Assembly: GCF_019396385.1 (NCBI RefSeq)
Contig: NZ_JAHKRN010000026.1
Span: 55,668 to 119,667, forward strand
Length of the DNA: 64,000 bases
Direction: 5' to 3'
Source of the DNA: Nonomuraea harbinensis
GTDB taxonomy: Bacteria; Actinomycetota; Actinomycetes; Streptosporangiales; Streptosporangiaceae
The position numbers were made by a program, and so were the translations under genes. Shown here in pieces: positions 18,028-26,667 of the stretch (the first letter of the stretch is position 1; every line of letters begins with the position of its first letter). The notes under the pieces were generated by a model, which did not search any database, was not told the DNA's origin, and saw only the letters and a program-made list of their open reading frames with translations.

Positions 18028-18399
18028 CTAGACGGGCGGCGGGCTCCGGGAGCCGGCCGCGCGATGACCCGGCTGCTGGGGGCCGCGGATGGCGGCCGAG
18101 CCCGCTTCCGGCCAGGACGGGGCGTGCCTGACGGACACCGTCTCGGCACGCTGGCGCGCCGGCCACAGGCGGGGCAGGTGCTCGGCCCTGACCTGCTGGT
18201 GCGGCAGCGTCGACACCGCCGTCACCTCCGACCCGGGCGTCATCACCCCCGCGGTCTGGACGCGCTGCTGCACCGGGTGGACCCCGGCCCAGCGAGGCGT
18301 GGAGGCGACCATGACCAGGGCAAGCAGCAGCAGGCCCACCACCGCGAGAAACGGGGTGGAGCCACGTGTGATGCTCCGGGTCGCCATGAGGCCGACCAT
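18028..18399 (-). CDS. Small single-pass membrane protein, function unknown
   Basis: A 123-residue protein with one N-terminal membrane segment (FLAVVGLLLLALVMVAS, about residues 17-33) and a polar, Pro/His/Arg-rich remainder. AGGAAAG precedes the ATG at 18399. It resembles no family I know. It lies 81 bases upstream of the DksA-MreB-like unit, so it could head that transcript, and is divergent from another small secreted protein at 18780. Confidence 0.5.
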   Translation of the reverse strand: MVGLMATRSITRGSTPFLAVVGLLLLALVMVASTPRWAGVHPVQQRVQTAGVMTPGSEVTAVSTLPHQQVRAEHLPRLWPARQRAETVSVRHAPSWPEAGSAAIRGPQQPGHRAAGSRSPPPV

Positions 18400-18779
18400 A
18401 GCTCACTTTCCTGGTGGAAGCACCGGTCAAAGTCGCCTGATCAGGGTGGCGTCCGCACTCTGGAACGGGCCCGGGAAAGCACCCCTGAAAGGCGCCGATA
18501 CCGGCGAGGCGTCCGGTGCTGGGGCGGGCACGCCGTAGGGTGGAGGCTTACGCGCGTGAGTGCCTTCGCGGCGCGCGTGTGCCAGCATGGAGATCGGATC
18601 CAGCCGTCCGGTCGCGTACCGCCGGTGGACGGGACGATCCCGGTGATCGTCCCGGTAAGATCATCGTCACCGATGGCGGCGGCTGCGCAGCGGGGAAGCC
18701 GCGTTCCGTGCGGCCCGGCCGGATCTCCGGTGTCCACACCGCAAGCAGGTCAAGATCAAGGCAGCGACGAGGAGGGACC
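18400..18779. promoter_or_regulatory. Divergent intergenic region with a 9-bp perfect inverted repeat
   Basis: No gene is recognised in these 380 bases. At 18631-18653 there is a perfect inverted repeat, GGGACGATC and GATCGTCCC around a 5-base loop, about 125 bases before the secreted-protein start. It could be an operator or a transcript hairpin; there is no T-run after it. GAGGAGG at 18770 is the ribosome-binding site of the next gene. Confidence 0.45.
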
Positions 18780-19127
18780 GTGTGCACCAGGGTGCCCGCA
18801 GTGCTCCTCCTCATGCTGTCGTGGTTCCTGCCCGCCCCCGCCCACGGACAGGTCGTCCAGGTCGTCACCGCGCAGGGGGTGACCCAGCAGGCCCAGCAGG
18901 GCAGTCACCACCCGGGGGCGCGCAAGTCGCCGCTCCCGCCGTCCACCGCCCAGGCCCGGACGATCTCGTACGAGATGAGCGGCGGCGCCGCCCTGCTCCC
19001 GCCCGGCCCGCCGCGTCCGTCGCTGCACGCCGCAGCCGCCGAGCGGCCGCACGCCTGCGCGGGGTTCACCGCCGCCTGCCAGGAGACCATCCCCGCTCGC
19101 GCGCCCCCTTCCTCCACGGCGCTCTGA
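18780..19127 (+). CDS. Small secreted protein upstream of SecDF
   Basis: A 115-residue protein starting at GTG 18780 with GAGGAGG 4 bases upstream. The first 23 residues form a signal peptide (VPAVLLLMLSWFLPAPAHG). The mature region is Gln/Pro/Ala-rich with two cysteines close together (HACAGFTAACQE). I recognise no family. It ends 45 bases before secDF on the same strand and is probably co-transcribed with it. Confidence 0.55.
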   Translation: MCTRVPAVLLLMLSWFLPAPAHGQVVQVVTAQGVTQQAQQGSHHPGARKSPLPPSTAQARTISYEMSGGAALLPPGPPRPSLHAAAAERPHACAGFTAACQETIPARAPPSSTAL

Positions 19128-19172
19128 GAACACCTGGTCCCTTCTTTCCTCTCAAGCCCGTGGAGGCTTCCC

Positions 19173-21431
19173 ATGTCACGTGCGCCGCTCTGGCGCGCAC
19201 TGGCGGCTTTCGCCGTCATCGCGACCTCATTGGTCCTCGCCCTCACCATGGCGCCGCGGCTCGGCCTCGACCTGCGCGGCGGCACCCAGCTCGTGTTCGA
19301 GACGCGCGACTCGCCCACGATGAAGGCCGACTCCGAGGCCACCGACCGCGCCCTCGACGTGCTCCGCCGGCGGGCCGACGCGCTCGGCGTCGTCGACCCC
19401 ACCCTGGTCCGCTCCGGCGAGCAGCGCATCATCGTCGAGCTGCCCGGCGTGCTCGACCCGGAGCAGGCGGCCGAGGTCATCGGCAAGACCGCCCAGCTGT
19501 CCTTCCACGCCGTGAAGGGAGTGGCCCAGGAGGGCGAGAAGGCGGAGAAGGGCGAGATCGTCGTCGCCGACGAGAGCGGCCAGCGTCTCAGACTCGGCCC
19601 GCCGGTCATCAGCGGCGACGGCGTCAGCGACGCCAACGAGCGCAGCGACCCCCAGCAGGGGCCGGGCTGGTGGGTGAGCGTCCAGTTCCGCGACGCCGCC
19701 GCCTGGCAGAAACTCACCGGGGAGGTCGCCTGCTTCGAGGCGGGCGACCCGCGCCGGCGGCTCGCGATCCTGCTCGACAACGAGATCATCTCCTCCCCGC
19801 AGCTCGACCCGTCCATCGCGTGCAGGGCCGGCATCCCCGGCGGCGGCACCGACATCACCGGCGACTTCACCCTTGAGGAAGCCCGCGAGCTGGGCGTGCT
19901 GATCAAGGGCGGCGCGCTGCCCGTTCCGATGGAGCTGGTCGAGCAGCGCACGGTCGGCCCCACGCTGGGCGCCGACGCCATCGAGGCCAGCGCCAAGGCC
20001 GGTGTGGTGGGTCTGCTTCTCACCACGCTGTTCATCGTCGTCATCTACCGGATGGTCGGCCTCGCGGCCGCCCTCGCGCTGGCCTGTTACGGGCTGATCT
20101 CGTACGCGGCGCTGGTGGCGATGGGCGCCACCCTGACCTTGCCGGGCCTGGCCGGTTTCGTGCTGGCGATCGGCATGGCCGTGGACGCCAACGTGCTGGT
20201 GTTCGAACGCGCCAGGGAGGAGTACGCGGGAGCGCCCAAGCGGGGCCTGCGCCATGCGCTCGACCGCGGGTTCAAGATGGCCTGGAGCGCCATCGCCGAC
20301 TCCAACATCACCACCCTGATCGCCGCCGGGCTGCTGTTCTGGCTGGCCTCCGGGCCGGTCAAGGGCTTCGGCGTGACCCTCGGCATCGGTGTGCTGGCCT
20401 CGCTCGTGTCGGCCATGCTCATCACCCGCGTGTTCACCTCGCTGATCATCGACCGGATGGGCCCGCGCGTGTCCGGCCTCGGCTCGGTCGGGCGGGTCAG
20501 GACCTGGCTGACCAAGCGCGACCCGCAGGTCATGGCCCACAAGACGCTCTGGCTGGGCATGGCGGTGGTGGTGACCGTGGTCTCGCTCGCCGGGCTGTTC
20601 GCCCGCGGGCTCAACTTCGGCGTCGAGTTCACCGGCGGCCGGCTGGTCGAGTTCTCCACCTCCACCCCCATCACGGCCGACACGGCCAGGCAGGCGGTCG
20701 CCGACGCGGGCTTCCCGAACGCCGTGGTGCAGGCTTCCGGCCCGGACGTCTCCGTACGGGCGGGCGAGCTGGAGATCGCCGAGGTCAACCGGATCCAGGA
20801 GGCGCTGGGCGAGGTCGGCGGTGAGGTGAACAAGAGCCGCGACGAGTTCATCGGCCCGAGCCTCGGCGAGGAGCTGCGCCGCAACGCGCTGATCGCGCTC
20901 GGCGTGGCGATCGCCGCCCAGCTCGCCTACCTGGCGTACCGGTTCCGCTGGACGTTCGGCACGGCCGCGGTCTCCGCGCTGGTGGTGGACGTGTCGGTGG
21001 TGATCGGGCTGTTCGCCTGGCTGGGCAAGCCGATCGACGGCGTGTTCCTGGCCGCGATGCTCACCGTCGTGGGTTACTCGGTCAACGACAAGGTGGTGGT
21101 CTTCGACCGGGTCCGGGAACTGTGGGCGCTCAACCGCAAGGAGCCCCTGGCCAAGGCGGTGAACGGGGCGATCCTGCAGACGCTGCCCCGGACGATCAAC
21201 ACCGGTCTGGGCGCGCTGTTCATCCTGATGGCGCTGGCGGTGTTCGGCGGCGACTCGCTGCGCGACTTCGCCATCGCCCTGGTGACGGGCATCGTCGTCG
21301 GTACGCTGTCGTCGTCGTTCGTGGCCGGGCCGCTGGCCATCACGCTGGACCGGTTCGACAAGAAGCCGCCGCCGGAGCCGCCGCAGCCGCGTGTCAAGCG
21401 TGCCCGCGAGGGCTCGGGCGCGGTGCTGTGA
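19173..21431 (+). CDS. secDF: SecDF fusion protein, Sec-translocon accessory RND protein
   Basis: A 752-residue fusion of SecD (residues 1-430) and SecF (450-735), predicted to have 12 membrane segments. SecD features: LGLDLRGGTQLVFE, the first periplasmic domain, AIGMAVDANVLVFERAREE in TM4. SecF features: LNFGVEFTGGRLVEF, VGYSVNDKVVVFDRVRE with the proton-relay Asp/Arg region. It uses the proton gradient to pull secreted chains from SecYEG. Actinomycetes normally carry separate secD and secF next to ruvB; a fused copy elsewhere, as here without yajC or ruvB, is a known extra paralogue in streptomycetes. The periplasmic domain seems shorter than usual. Confidence 0.93.
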   Translation: MSRAPLWRALAAFAVIATSLVLALTMAPRLGLDLRGGTQLVFETRDSPTMKADSEATDRALDVLRRRADALGVVDPTLVRSGEQRIIVELPGVLDPEQAAEVIGKTAQLSFHAVKGVAQEGEKAEKGEIVVADESGQRLRLGPPVISGDGVSDANERSDPQQGPGWWVSVQFRDAAAWQKLTGEVACFEAGDPRRRLAILLDNEIISSPQLDPSIACRAGIPGGGTDITGDFTLEEARELGVLIKGGALPVPMELVEQRTVGPTLGADAIEASAKAGVVGLLLTTLFIVVIYRMVGLAAALALACYGLISYAALVAMGATLTLPGLAGFVLAIGMAVDANVLVFERAREEYAGAPKRGLRHALDRGFKMAWSAIADSNITTLIAAGLLFWLASGPVKGFGVTLGIGVLASLVSAMLITRVFTSLIIDRMGPRVSGLGSVGRVRTWLTKRDPQVMAHKTLWLGMAVVVTVVSLAGLFARGLNFGVEFTGGRLVEFSTSTPITADTARQAVADAGFPNAVVQASGPDVSVRAGELEIAEVNRIQEALGEVGGEVNKSRDEFIGPSLGEELRRNALIALGVAIAAQLAYLAYRFRWTFGTAAVSALVVDVSVVIGLFAWLGKPIDGVFLAAMLTVVGYSVNDKVVVFDRVRELWALNRKEPLAKAVNGAILQTLPRTINTGLGALFILMALAVFGGDSLRDFAIALVTGIVVGTLSSSFVAGPLAITLDRFDKKPPPEPPQPRVKRAREGSGAVL

Positions 21432-21446
21432 CGAGCCTGTGAGGAC

Positions 21447-21488
21447 AAGAGACGCGTCGGCGGTTCGCCGGCGCGTCTCTTGCTTTCC
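21447..21488 (+). terminator. Intrinsic terminator after secDF
   Basis: A 16-bp stem, arms AAGAGACGCGTCGGCG and CGCCGGCGCGTCTCTT with one G-T pair, around a GTT loop, followed by TGCTTT. It sits 15 bases after the secDF stop. Confidence 0.85.
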
Positions 21489-21630
21489 GGGGTGATGACG
21501 CAGGTCAGCACCCGGCCACCCTCTCCATGCGACGCGTTTGCGGATGTTTGCCGCTGCCTTTGACCGGCGGGACGCGGCAACCGCGAATAATGGCCAGCAA
21601 CCATAAAGGCGAAATAGGGGGCGAAATCCG

Positions 21631-22866
21631 ATGAGCGGCCCTCGTGATGTCCGGAATGCGCTGAGTGGGCTGCTGCGGGACGGGCAGCAGGCCACGCTGG
21701 AGGACCTGCCGAACCTGGCCGCCCGCCACGCTCCGCAGGTGGGTGTCCGGCAGTGCCTGATCTACCTGGCCGACCTGCAGCAGAGCACGTTGCGGCTGCT
21801 CGCCGAGCGGGACGGGCCGTACGGCCACCCCGGCGCGCCGGACGACGTCACCGAGGACAAGCCGCCCGACGACCTGCGCATCGACGCCACCTACGGCGGC
21901 CGGGCCTTCCAGGAGGTGCGCATCCTGCGCAAGCCCGCCGAGCGCGGCATGGAATGCTGGTGGGTGCCGCTGCTGAACGGCGCCGAGCGCCTCGGCGCGC
22001 TCCGCGTCCTCGTCGAGCGCCCGAGCGTCGTGGCCGAGGAGGACGTGCTCGACCTGGCCCAGCTGCTGGCTCTCCTGGTCGCCGGCCGGCGCTCCTTCAG
22101 CGACTCGTACACGCGCCTGGTGCGCTCGCGGCGGATGAACGTCGCCGCCGAGATGCTCTGGCATCTGATGCCGCCGCTCACCTTCGCCAACGCCGAGGTG
22201 ACCATCGCGGGAGTGCTGGAGCCCGCCTACGAGATCGGCGGGGACGCCTTCGACTACGCGCTCGGCGACGAGATCGTCCACCTGGCCATCTTCGACGCGA
22301 TGGGCCACGACGTGGCCGCCGGGCTGGCCGCCAACCTGGTCATGGCCGCCAGCCGCAACCTGCGGCGCGACGGCGCCTGCCTGGCCGCGACCAGCGAGGG
22401 CATCGAGAACCTGCTGCTGCGCGAGTTCGGGGAGACGGCCCGGTTCGTCACCGCGATCATGGCCGACTTCGACCTGCGCACCGGGGTGCTGTCGTGGGTG
22501 AACCGCGGCCACCACCCGCCGGTGCTCATCAGGGCCGGCCGGTGGGGCACCACGCTGGACTGCCCGCCGACGGCCCCGTTCGGGCTCGGCCTGGAGCTTC
22601 CCGCGCAGGTCTGCCACGAGCAGCTCGAACCCGGCGACCGGCTGCTCATGTACACCGACGGGATCGTCGAGGCGGGACGCCACCGCGGCGAGCAGTTCGG
22701 GATGGAGCGGTTCGTCGACTTCATCCTGCGGCACTCCTGTGCCCGGCTGCCGGTGCCGGAGACGCTCCGCCGGCTCATCAAGGACGTCATGGACCACCAC
22801 GAGGGCCGGCTCCAGGACGACGCCACGGTGCTGCTCACCGAGTGGCACGGCCGGGCCGGGGCGTAA
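21631..22866 (+). CDS. GAF-like + PP2C (SpoIIE) phosphatase, cytoplasmic
   Basis: A 411-residue protein with an N-terminal GAF-like sensor region (about residues 20-155) and a SpoIIE-type PPM phosphatase domain (170-405). Metal-site residues lie in YEIGGDAFDYAL, IFDAMGHDVAAGLAA, VNRGHHPPVLI, LLMYTDGIVEAGRHRGEQFG and LQDDATVLL. AGGGGGCG precedes the ATG. It probably dephosphorylates an anti-anti-sigma factor, but no such partner is adjacent. The FRG-domain gene starts 50 bases downstream on the same strand. Confidence 0.9.
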   Translation: MSGPRDVRNALSGLLRDGQQATLEDLPNLAARHAPQVGVRQCLIYLADLQQSTLRLLAERDGPYGHPGAPDDVTEDKPPDDLRIDATYGGRAFQEVRILRKPAERGMECWWVPLLNGAERLGALRVLVERPSVVAEEDVLDLAQLLALLVAGRRSFSDSYTRLVRSRRMNVAAEMLWHLMPPLTFANAEVTIAGVLEPAYEIGGDAFDYALGDEIVHLAIFDAMGHDVAAGLAANLVMAASRNLRRDGACLAATSEGIENLLLREFGETARFVTAIMADFDLRTGVLSWVNRGHHPPVLIRAGRWGTTLDCPPTAPFGLGLELPAQVCHEQLEPGDRLLMYTDGIVEAGRHRGEQFGMERFVDFILRHSCARLPVPETLRRLIKDVMDHHEGRLQDDATVLLTEWHGRAGA

Positions 22867-22916
22867 CGTCGCAGGTCATCGGTGTCAACCGGCTGCCTCG
22901 GGGCAGCGGTGCGGGG

Positions 22917-23753
22917 ATGAGGTCGCACGAGGTGTCGTCGTGGCGGGAGCTGGACGACGCGATCTGCGAGGCCAGCAGGCCGCGCGGCAGCGCCCACGTG
23001 CATCCGACGCTGGTCTTCCGCGGGCTGGCCCGGAGCACGGACGCACACGTGTCCAGCCTGTCGCGGCTGCGCGGCGACTACGCCGCCCTGGAGCGGCACC
23101 TGGTGCGCAACTTCCGCAAGTACGCCCACCGCGCCACGCCGGGGGAGACCGTGTGGGACTGGCTGGCGCTCGGCCAGCACCACGGGCTGCCGACCCGGCT
23201 GCTGGACTGGACGTTCTCGCCGCTGGTGGCCCTGCACTTCGCGACCTCGTCCTGGCCCGAGGAGGACGGGGCGCTGCTGGCCGTCGACTGCGAGCGCGCG
23301 CACCGGCTGCTGCCCGGGCCGCTGCGCGAAGAGCTGGACCGGGAGGGGGCGCTGGTGTTCACCACCGAGATGCTCGCCCGGGTGGCGGGCGACCTGGACG
23401 GGTTCGGCCGGCTGGCCGGCGACCGGCCGTTCCTGACGTTCTTCGAGCCGCCGTCGCTGGACGAGCGGGTCGTCAACCAGTCGTCGGTGCTGTCGGCGAC
23501 CTCTTCCCCCGCCTACCAGGTGCAGGAATGGCTGGCCGGGCATCCGGACCTGTGGCGGGGCTGGCTGCTCCCCACCCGGGTCAAACTGGAGATCAGGAAC
23601 CGGCTGGACCAGGCGGGCATCACCGAGCGGGTGCTGCTGCCCGGCCTGGACGGGCTGGCCGCCTGGCTGCGCCGCTACTACACGCCCGGCGAGGCCGACC
23701 GGGGCTCCACCGAAGACGGCAGCACCACGGCCGGCGGTTCCGCCCGCCGGTAA
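22917..23753 (+). CDS. FRG-domain protein, function unknown
   Basis: A 278-residue protein with the FRG domain: VFRGLAR near residue 35, the hallmark WLALGQHHGLPTRLLDWTFS (about residues 78-97), ALHFAT, and a late NQSSVLSATSSP block where other members have Q-G-x-F. FRG proteins are widespread, often in phage or mobile contexts, and are biochemically poorly characterised. No signal peptide. It lies 50 bases after a PP2C gene and its 3' end overlaps a convergent hydrolase gene by 76 bases. The only good start is the ATG at 22917, with a weak GGGG ribosome-binding site. Confidence 0.82.
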   Translation: MRSHEVSSWRELDDAICEASRPRGSAHVHPTLVFRGLARSTDAHVSSLSRLRGDYAALERHLVRNFRKYAHRATPGETVWDWLALGQHHGLPTRLLDWTFSPLVALHFATSSWPEEDGALLAVDCERAHRLLPGPLREELDREGALVFTTEMLARVAGDLDGFGRLAGDRPFLTFFEPPSLDERVVNQSSVLSATSSPAYQVQEWLAGHPDLWRGWLLPTRVKLEIRNRLDQAGITERVLLPGLDGLAAWLRRYYTPGEADRGSTEDGSTTAGGSARR

Positions 23754-24505
23754 GAAGGCCGCATGGGGGCGTAGGAGTCGGCGAGGGCGGCCGCCTCCGC
23801 GATCAGCGAGGCCGTCATCCCGCCGTGCTGGAACGGGAACACGTGCGCCCCCGGCACCGTCACCGAACGGCCCAGCGGTGCCGTGATGGCCAGGCCGTCG
23901 GCCCAGGCCTTCGGGCACATGCGGTCGCGCGCGCCGCGGACGACCAGCACCGGGCAGGAGATCTTGCCGATCAGGTACTCGGGGAAGTCGGACTGCGCCG
24001 AGCGGACGCACCGCAGCACCTCGGCCGGCCCGCCCCGCAGGTAGTACGGCACCGTGACGGGCAGCACGCTCAGCGGCTCGCGCACCACCGTGCGCAGGAA
24101 GGGCCGCGCCATCCGCCGCAGCGTCCGCTGGCGCGGCGGGAACGTCGGCCCGAGCAGCACCAGCGACCTCACCCGCGCCGGGTGCGCGGCCGTGACCTGC
24201 AGCGCGACCTGGGCGCCGCTGGAGTGCCCCGCGAGCACCACCGGCCCGTCGGGCACCGCCTCCAGCCAGTCGCCCACGGCCTCCGCCACGGCCGGCACCT
24301 CAGCCGCGCACGGACGCGGCGGCCGGTGCCCGAAACCCGGCACGTCCAGCAGGAACGCGTGCGCCCACGAGGCGCAACCGGCCAGCGTGTCCTTCATGTA
24401 GCCGACGGCGCCCAGGCCGGGCAGCAGCACGACCGTCTCGCCGCGGCGACCCACCTCCAGGCTCCGCATCCGGCGGCCGCCCACGTCGTCCCAGCGCTCG
24501 CGCAT
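23678..24505 (-). CDS. Alpha/beta hydrolase
   Basis: A hydrolase of about 275 residues with the oxyanion segment VVLLPGLGAVGY, nucleophile elbow GHSSGA (Ser near residue 108), a likely acid Asp in VRGARDRMCP and catalytic His in PGAHVFPFQHGG. It has a single-domain fold with a short cap. No signal peptide. Substrate unknown; it may be an esterase or a C-C hydrolase. The start is uncertain: the ATG at 24505 has a poor ribosome-binding site, and a GTG 4 codons upstream is an alternative. It lies at the left border of the NRPS/PKS cluster but transcribes away from it. Confidence 0.82.
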   Translation of the reverse strand: MRERWDDVGGRRMRSLEVGRRGETVVLLPGLGAVGYMKDTLAGCASWAHAFLLDVPGFGHRPPRPCAAEVPAVAEAVGDWLEAVPDGPVVLAGHSSGAQVALQVTAAHPARVRSLVLLGPTFPPRQRTLRRMARPFLRTVVREPLSVLPVTVPYYLRGGPAEVLRCVRSAQSDFPEYLIGKISCPVLVVRGARDRMCPKAWADGLAITAPLGRSVTVPGAHVFPFQHGGMTASLIAEAAALADSYAPMRPSYRRAEPPAVVLPSSVEPRSASPGV

Positions 24506-25338
24506 CCGCAATCCACCCACACGCGACGCCCTACCGGAATCGAGCCCGTTCAAACGTGGGCGAATTGTTTTCCGGCGGCTCCGAGGCCGGGCGCATTCAT
24601 ATGGATAGGGATTTTCTCGGGGAAATGCGGGGGAGGGATTTCGAGGCTTTCTTACTGGATGTGTTGCAACCAAGGGCCGTCCTTGTCATGATGTCGTGCC
24701 CCGTCGCGGTTCCCCGTGTTTCCGGTCCCCGGGGAACAGTGCCGTCGGCCTGCTCGTAGCGACTACGGCCGATATTGCTCGAACAGCTTTCTCGCCTTGA
24801 CAAGCTCCTATTCATGTGGGCCGGAAAGCGGTGTGGAATCGCGCCGATGGTGGTGGCCGGATCGCCGGACCGTGGCCGCCGGGGCCGGGATCTGACGAAA
24901 AAACGCGCGAGCCGGGAATTCTTGTCACGGGGCCGGCCGCCCTGAGGCTCGGGGGCGCCTGCGGCCCGCCGTGCGGAAGCTCGCCGACGGCTGGGCGCAG
25001 CAGTGAATCACCCTATAGGTGCAGATTTGGAGATAAAGGCTGACATAACGGACAGCAAGGCCCGGAATCGGTCCGCCGTATGTGGTTTCGGTCGCATTCG
25101 GCCGCCTCGCACGCGCGCCTATCATCCCAGGGCTGCCTGGGCAATATTTCCCCGGGTCTGATTTTTGTCGCGTCGCATGGCGGAAGAGCGTTAATCGTGG
25201 CGTTGACTCCTCCTCTCAACCTGGATATAAGAGTTCTTGTCGCACTACCGCGTTACATCGCACGAAATGTAGTGACCCTTCGTAGTAATTCCCCATTTGC
25301 TTAGTTGTTCCGAGGCATTTGTCGAGGAGCGCCGTAAC
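24506..25338. other. Long intergenic region upstream of the NRPS/PKS cluster
   Basis: About 830 bases without a convincing gene. The composition is visibly less G+C-rich than the flanks, especially 24600-24720 and 25000-25330, as expected for a regulatory region. A short reading frame starting at 24601 (MDRDFLGEMRGRDFEAFLLD) shows no recognisable family, and its codon use is unlike that of neighbours. A small palindrome, CACC-CTATA-GGTG, lies at 25009-25021. The strongest promoter is listed separately at 25203. No regulator gene is present in the cluster itself. Confidence 0.6.
25203..25231 (+). promoter_or_regulatory. Strong sigma70-like promoter for the NRPS/PKS operon
   Basis: TTGACT (25203-25208) and TATAAG (25226-25231) are separated by exactly 17 bases, close to the vegetative consensus. 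Transcription would begin near 25238, leaving a leader of about 100 bases before the small ORF at 25339. Confidence 0.65.
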
Positions 25339-25440
25339 ATGGCGATTGACGGCCTGCACATCGAGCGACGAATCCATCACACTCCGACAACTTGCGCCGC
25401 TCCCCGCCGGGGAGGTGCTGGACGATCGCCGGCTTCTTGA
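25339..25440 (+). CDS. Short leader ORF coupled to the thioesterase gene
   Basis: A 33-codon frame with a proper GAGGAG 9 bases before its ATG, the best ribosome-binding site in the leader. It encodes a basic peptide starting MAIDGLHIERRIHH. Its TGA overlaps a TTG (TTGA at 25437) that is in frame with the thioesterase gene, which has no good ribosome-binding site of its own. The simplest reading is translational coupling; an attenuation role is possible but no terminator/antiterminator pair is obvious. Confidence 0.4.
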   Translation: MAIDGLHIERRIHHTPTTCAAPRRGGAGRSPAS

Positions 25441-26663
25441 CGGCGGCGCAGCGGACCCCCCATCCCACGGTGCCCGCTCCCGCCCGCACGCTGTTCTGCC
25501 TGCCCTACGCCGGAGGAGGGGCGAGCGCTTACGGAGGTCTCCTCCGCGAGCTCGCCGGCCTCACGGTGACCCCCATCCAGCTCCCCGGCCGCGAGAACCG
25601 CATCGCCGAGCCGCCGGCCTTCACCGTGGGCGAGATCGCCGACGAGATCGAGCCAGCCACCGGCGGCCCGTACGCGCTGTACGGGCACAGCATGGGCGCG
25701 CGGCTCGCTTTCGAGGTGGTGCGCGAGCTGCGCCGGCGCGACCTGCCGCCGCCCTCGCGACTGTACGTGGGCGGCGCCCACCCGCCGCACCGCAAGGTCC
25801 CGCTCGCCGCCACCGCCGACCTGCCCGACGAGGCGTTCATCGACCAGCTCGTCCGCCGCTCGGGCGCGCTGCCCGAGCTCAAGCACGTGCCCGAGCTGCG
25901 CGAGCTGCTGCTGCCCGTGCTCCGCGCCGACTTCGCCTGGATCAAGAGCTACCGGTACGAGCCGGAGCCGCCCGTCGACACCCCGATCGTCGCCTTCACC
26001 GGCCTGGACGACGGCGAGGTGGGCGCGGCGGACATGCTCGGCTGGGCCCGCCACACGACGGCCGGCTTCCGCCTGCGCACCCTCGCGGGCGGCCACCTGT
26101 TCGTCAAGGACCGGCCCGGCGACCTGGCGGCCCTCATCGCCGCCGACCTCGCCGGCGTCCACCCCCTCCCTGACCTGGGCGAGGTCCACCTCTGGCTGGG
26201 CAGCGGACCGCTTCCGTACGGCGAGCACGGGGACGCCGGGCTGACCGTCGCCACCTGCCAGGCGGCCGGCCTCGTCCTGACAGCGGCAACCCGCGCCCCG
26301 ACCGTGGGCGTGGCCCTCACGCACCCGGCCGGGCCGGTCGACGCGGCGAGGTGGCTGAGCGCCGGGGAGCGGGAGCAGGTCGAAGGGGCCGCGGAAGAGG
26401 ACCGGCGGTGGCTCGAACTGCGGGCCGTCACCGCGAAGCGGGCGCTCGCCGCCGCGGCGGGTCCCGGCGCCGACCCGACGGCCGCCGGGTTCCCCGATCT
26501 GGCCGATCCCGCGCCGTGGCGGGCCTCGGAAGGCCGGCTGTCCGGCTGGTGGGTCGTCCACCTGCCGGTGCCCACCGCCCGGGGCGAGGCGCCGGCCGCC
26601 GTGGCCGTGCCGGACGACCGGGTGCGGCTGAGATTCGACACGCTGCCCGACCGGGCCGGATGA
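25437..26663 (+). CDS. Type II thioesterase with PPTase-like C-terminal extension
   Basis: About 408 residues. Residues 15-235 are an editing (type II) thioesterase: TLFCLPYAGGGASAY, nucleophile GHSMGA, Asp in GLDDGEVG and His in LAGGHLFVK. Family members end there at about 240-250 residues. Here a further 170 residues resemble an Sfp-type 4'-phosphopantetheinyl transferase (GEVHLWLGS, VGVALTHPAG, LSAGEREQV, WLELRAVTAKRAL), but where active enzymes have G-x-D-x-E this has GVALT and the W-x-x-K-E-A signature is changed, so PPTase activity is doubtful. The TTG start at 25437 is inferred from overlap with the leader ORF; a TTG at 25392 is also in frame. First biosynthetic gene of the operon, 4 bases before NRPS1. 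Confidence 0.75.
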   Translation: MTAAQRTPHPTVPAPARTLFCLPYAGGGASAYGGLLRELAGLTVTPIQLPGRENRIAEPPAFTVGEIADEIEPATGGPYALYGHSMGARLAFEVVRELRRRDLPPPSRLYVGGAHPPHRKVPLAATADLPDEAFIDQLVRRSGALPELKHVPELRELLLPVLRADFAWIKSYRYEPEPPVDTPIVAFTGLDDGEVGAADMLGWARHTTAGFRLRTLAGGHLFVKDRPGDLAALIAADLAGVHPLPDLGEVHLWLGSGPLPYGEHGDAGLTVATCQAAGLVLTAATRAPTVGVALTHPAGPVDAARWLSAGEREQVEGAAEEDRRWLELRAVTAKRALAAAAGPGADPTAAGFPDLADPAPWRASEGRLSGWWVVHLPVPTARGEAPAAVAVPDDRVRLRFDTLPDRAG

Positions 26664-26667
26664 CGGG

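Noticed and set aside
24556..24759. Small plus-strand ORF in the region before the NRPS cluster
   Set aside because: No ribosome-binding site, no family and atypical codon use; treated as non-coding regulatory DNA.
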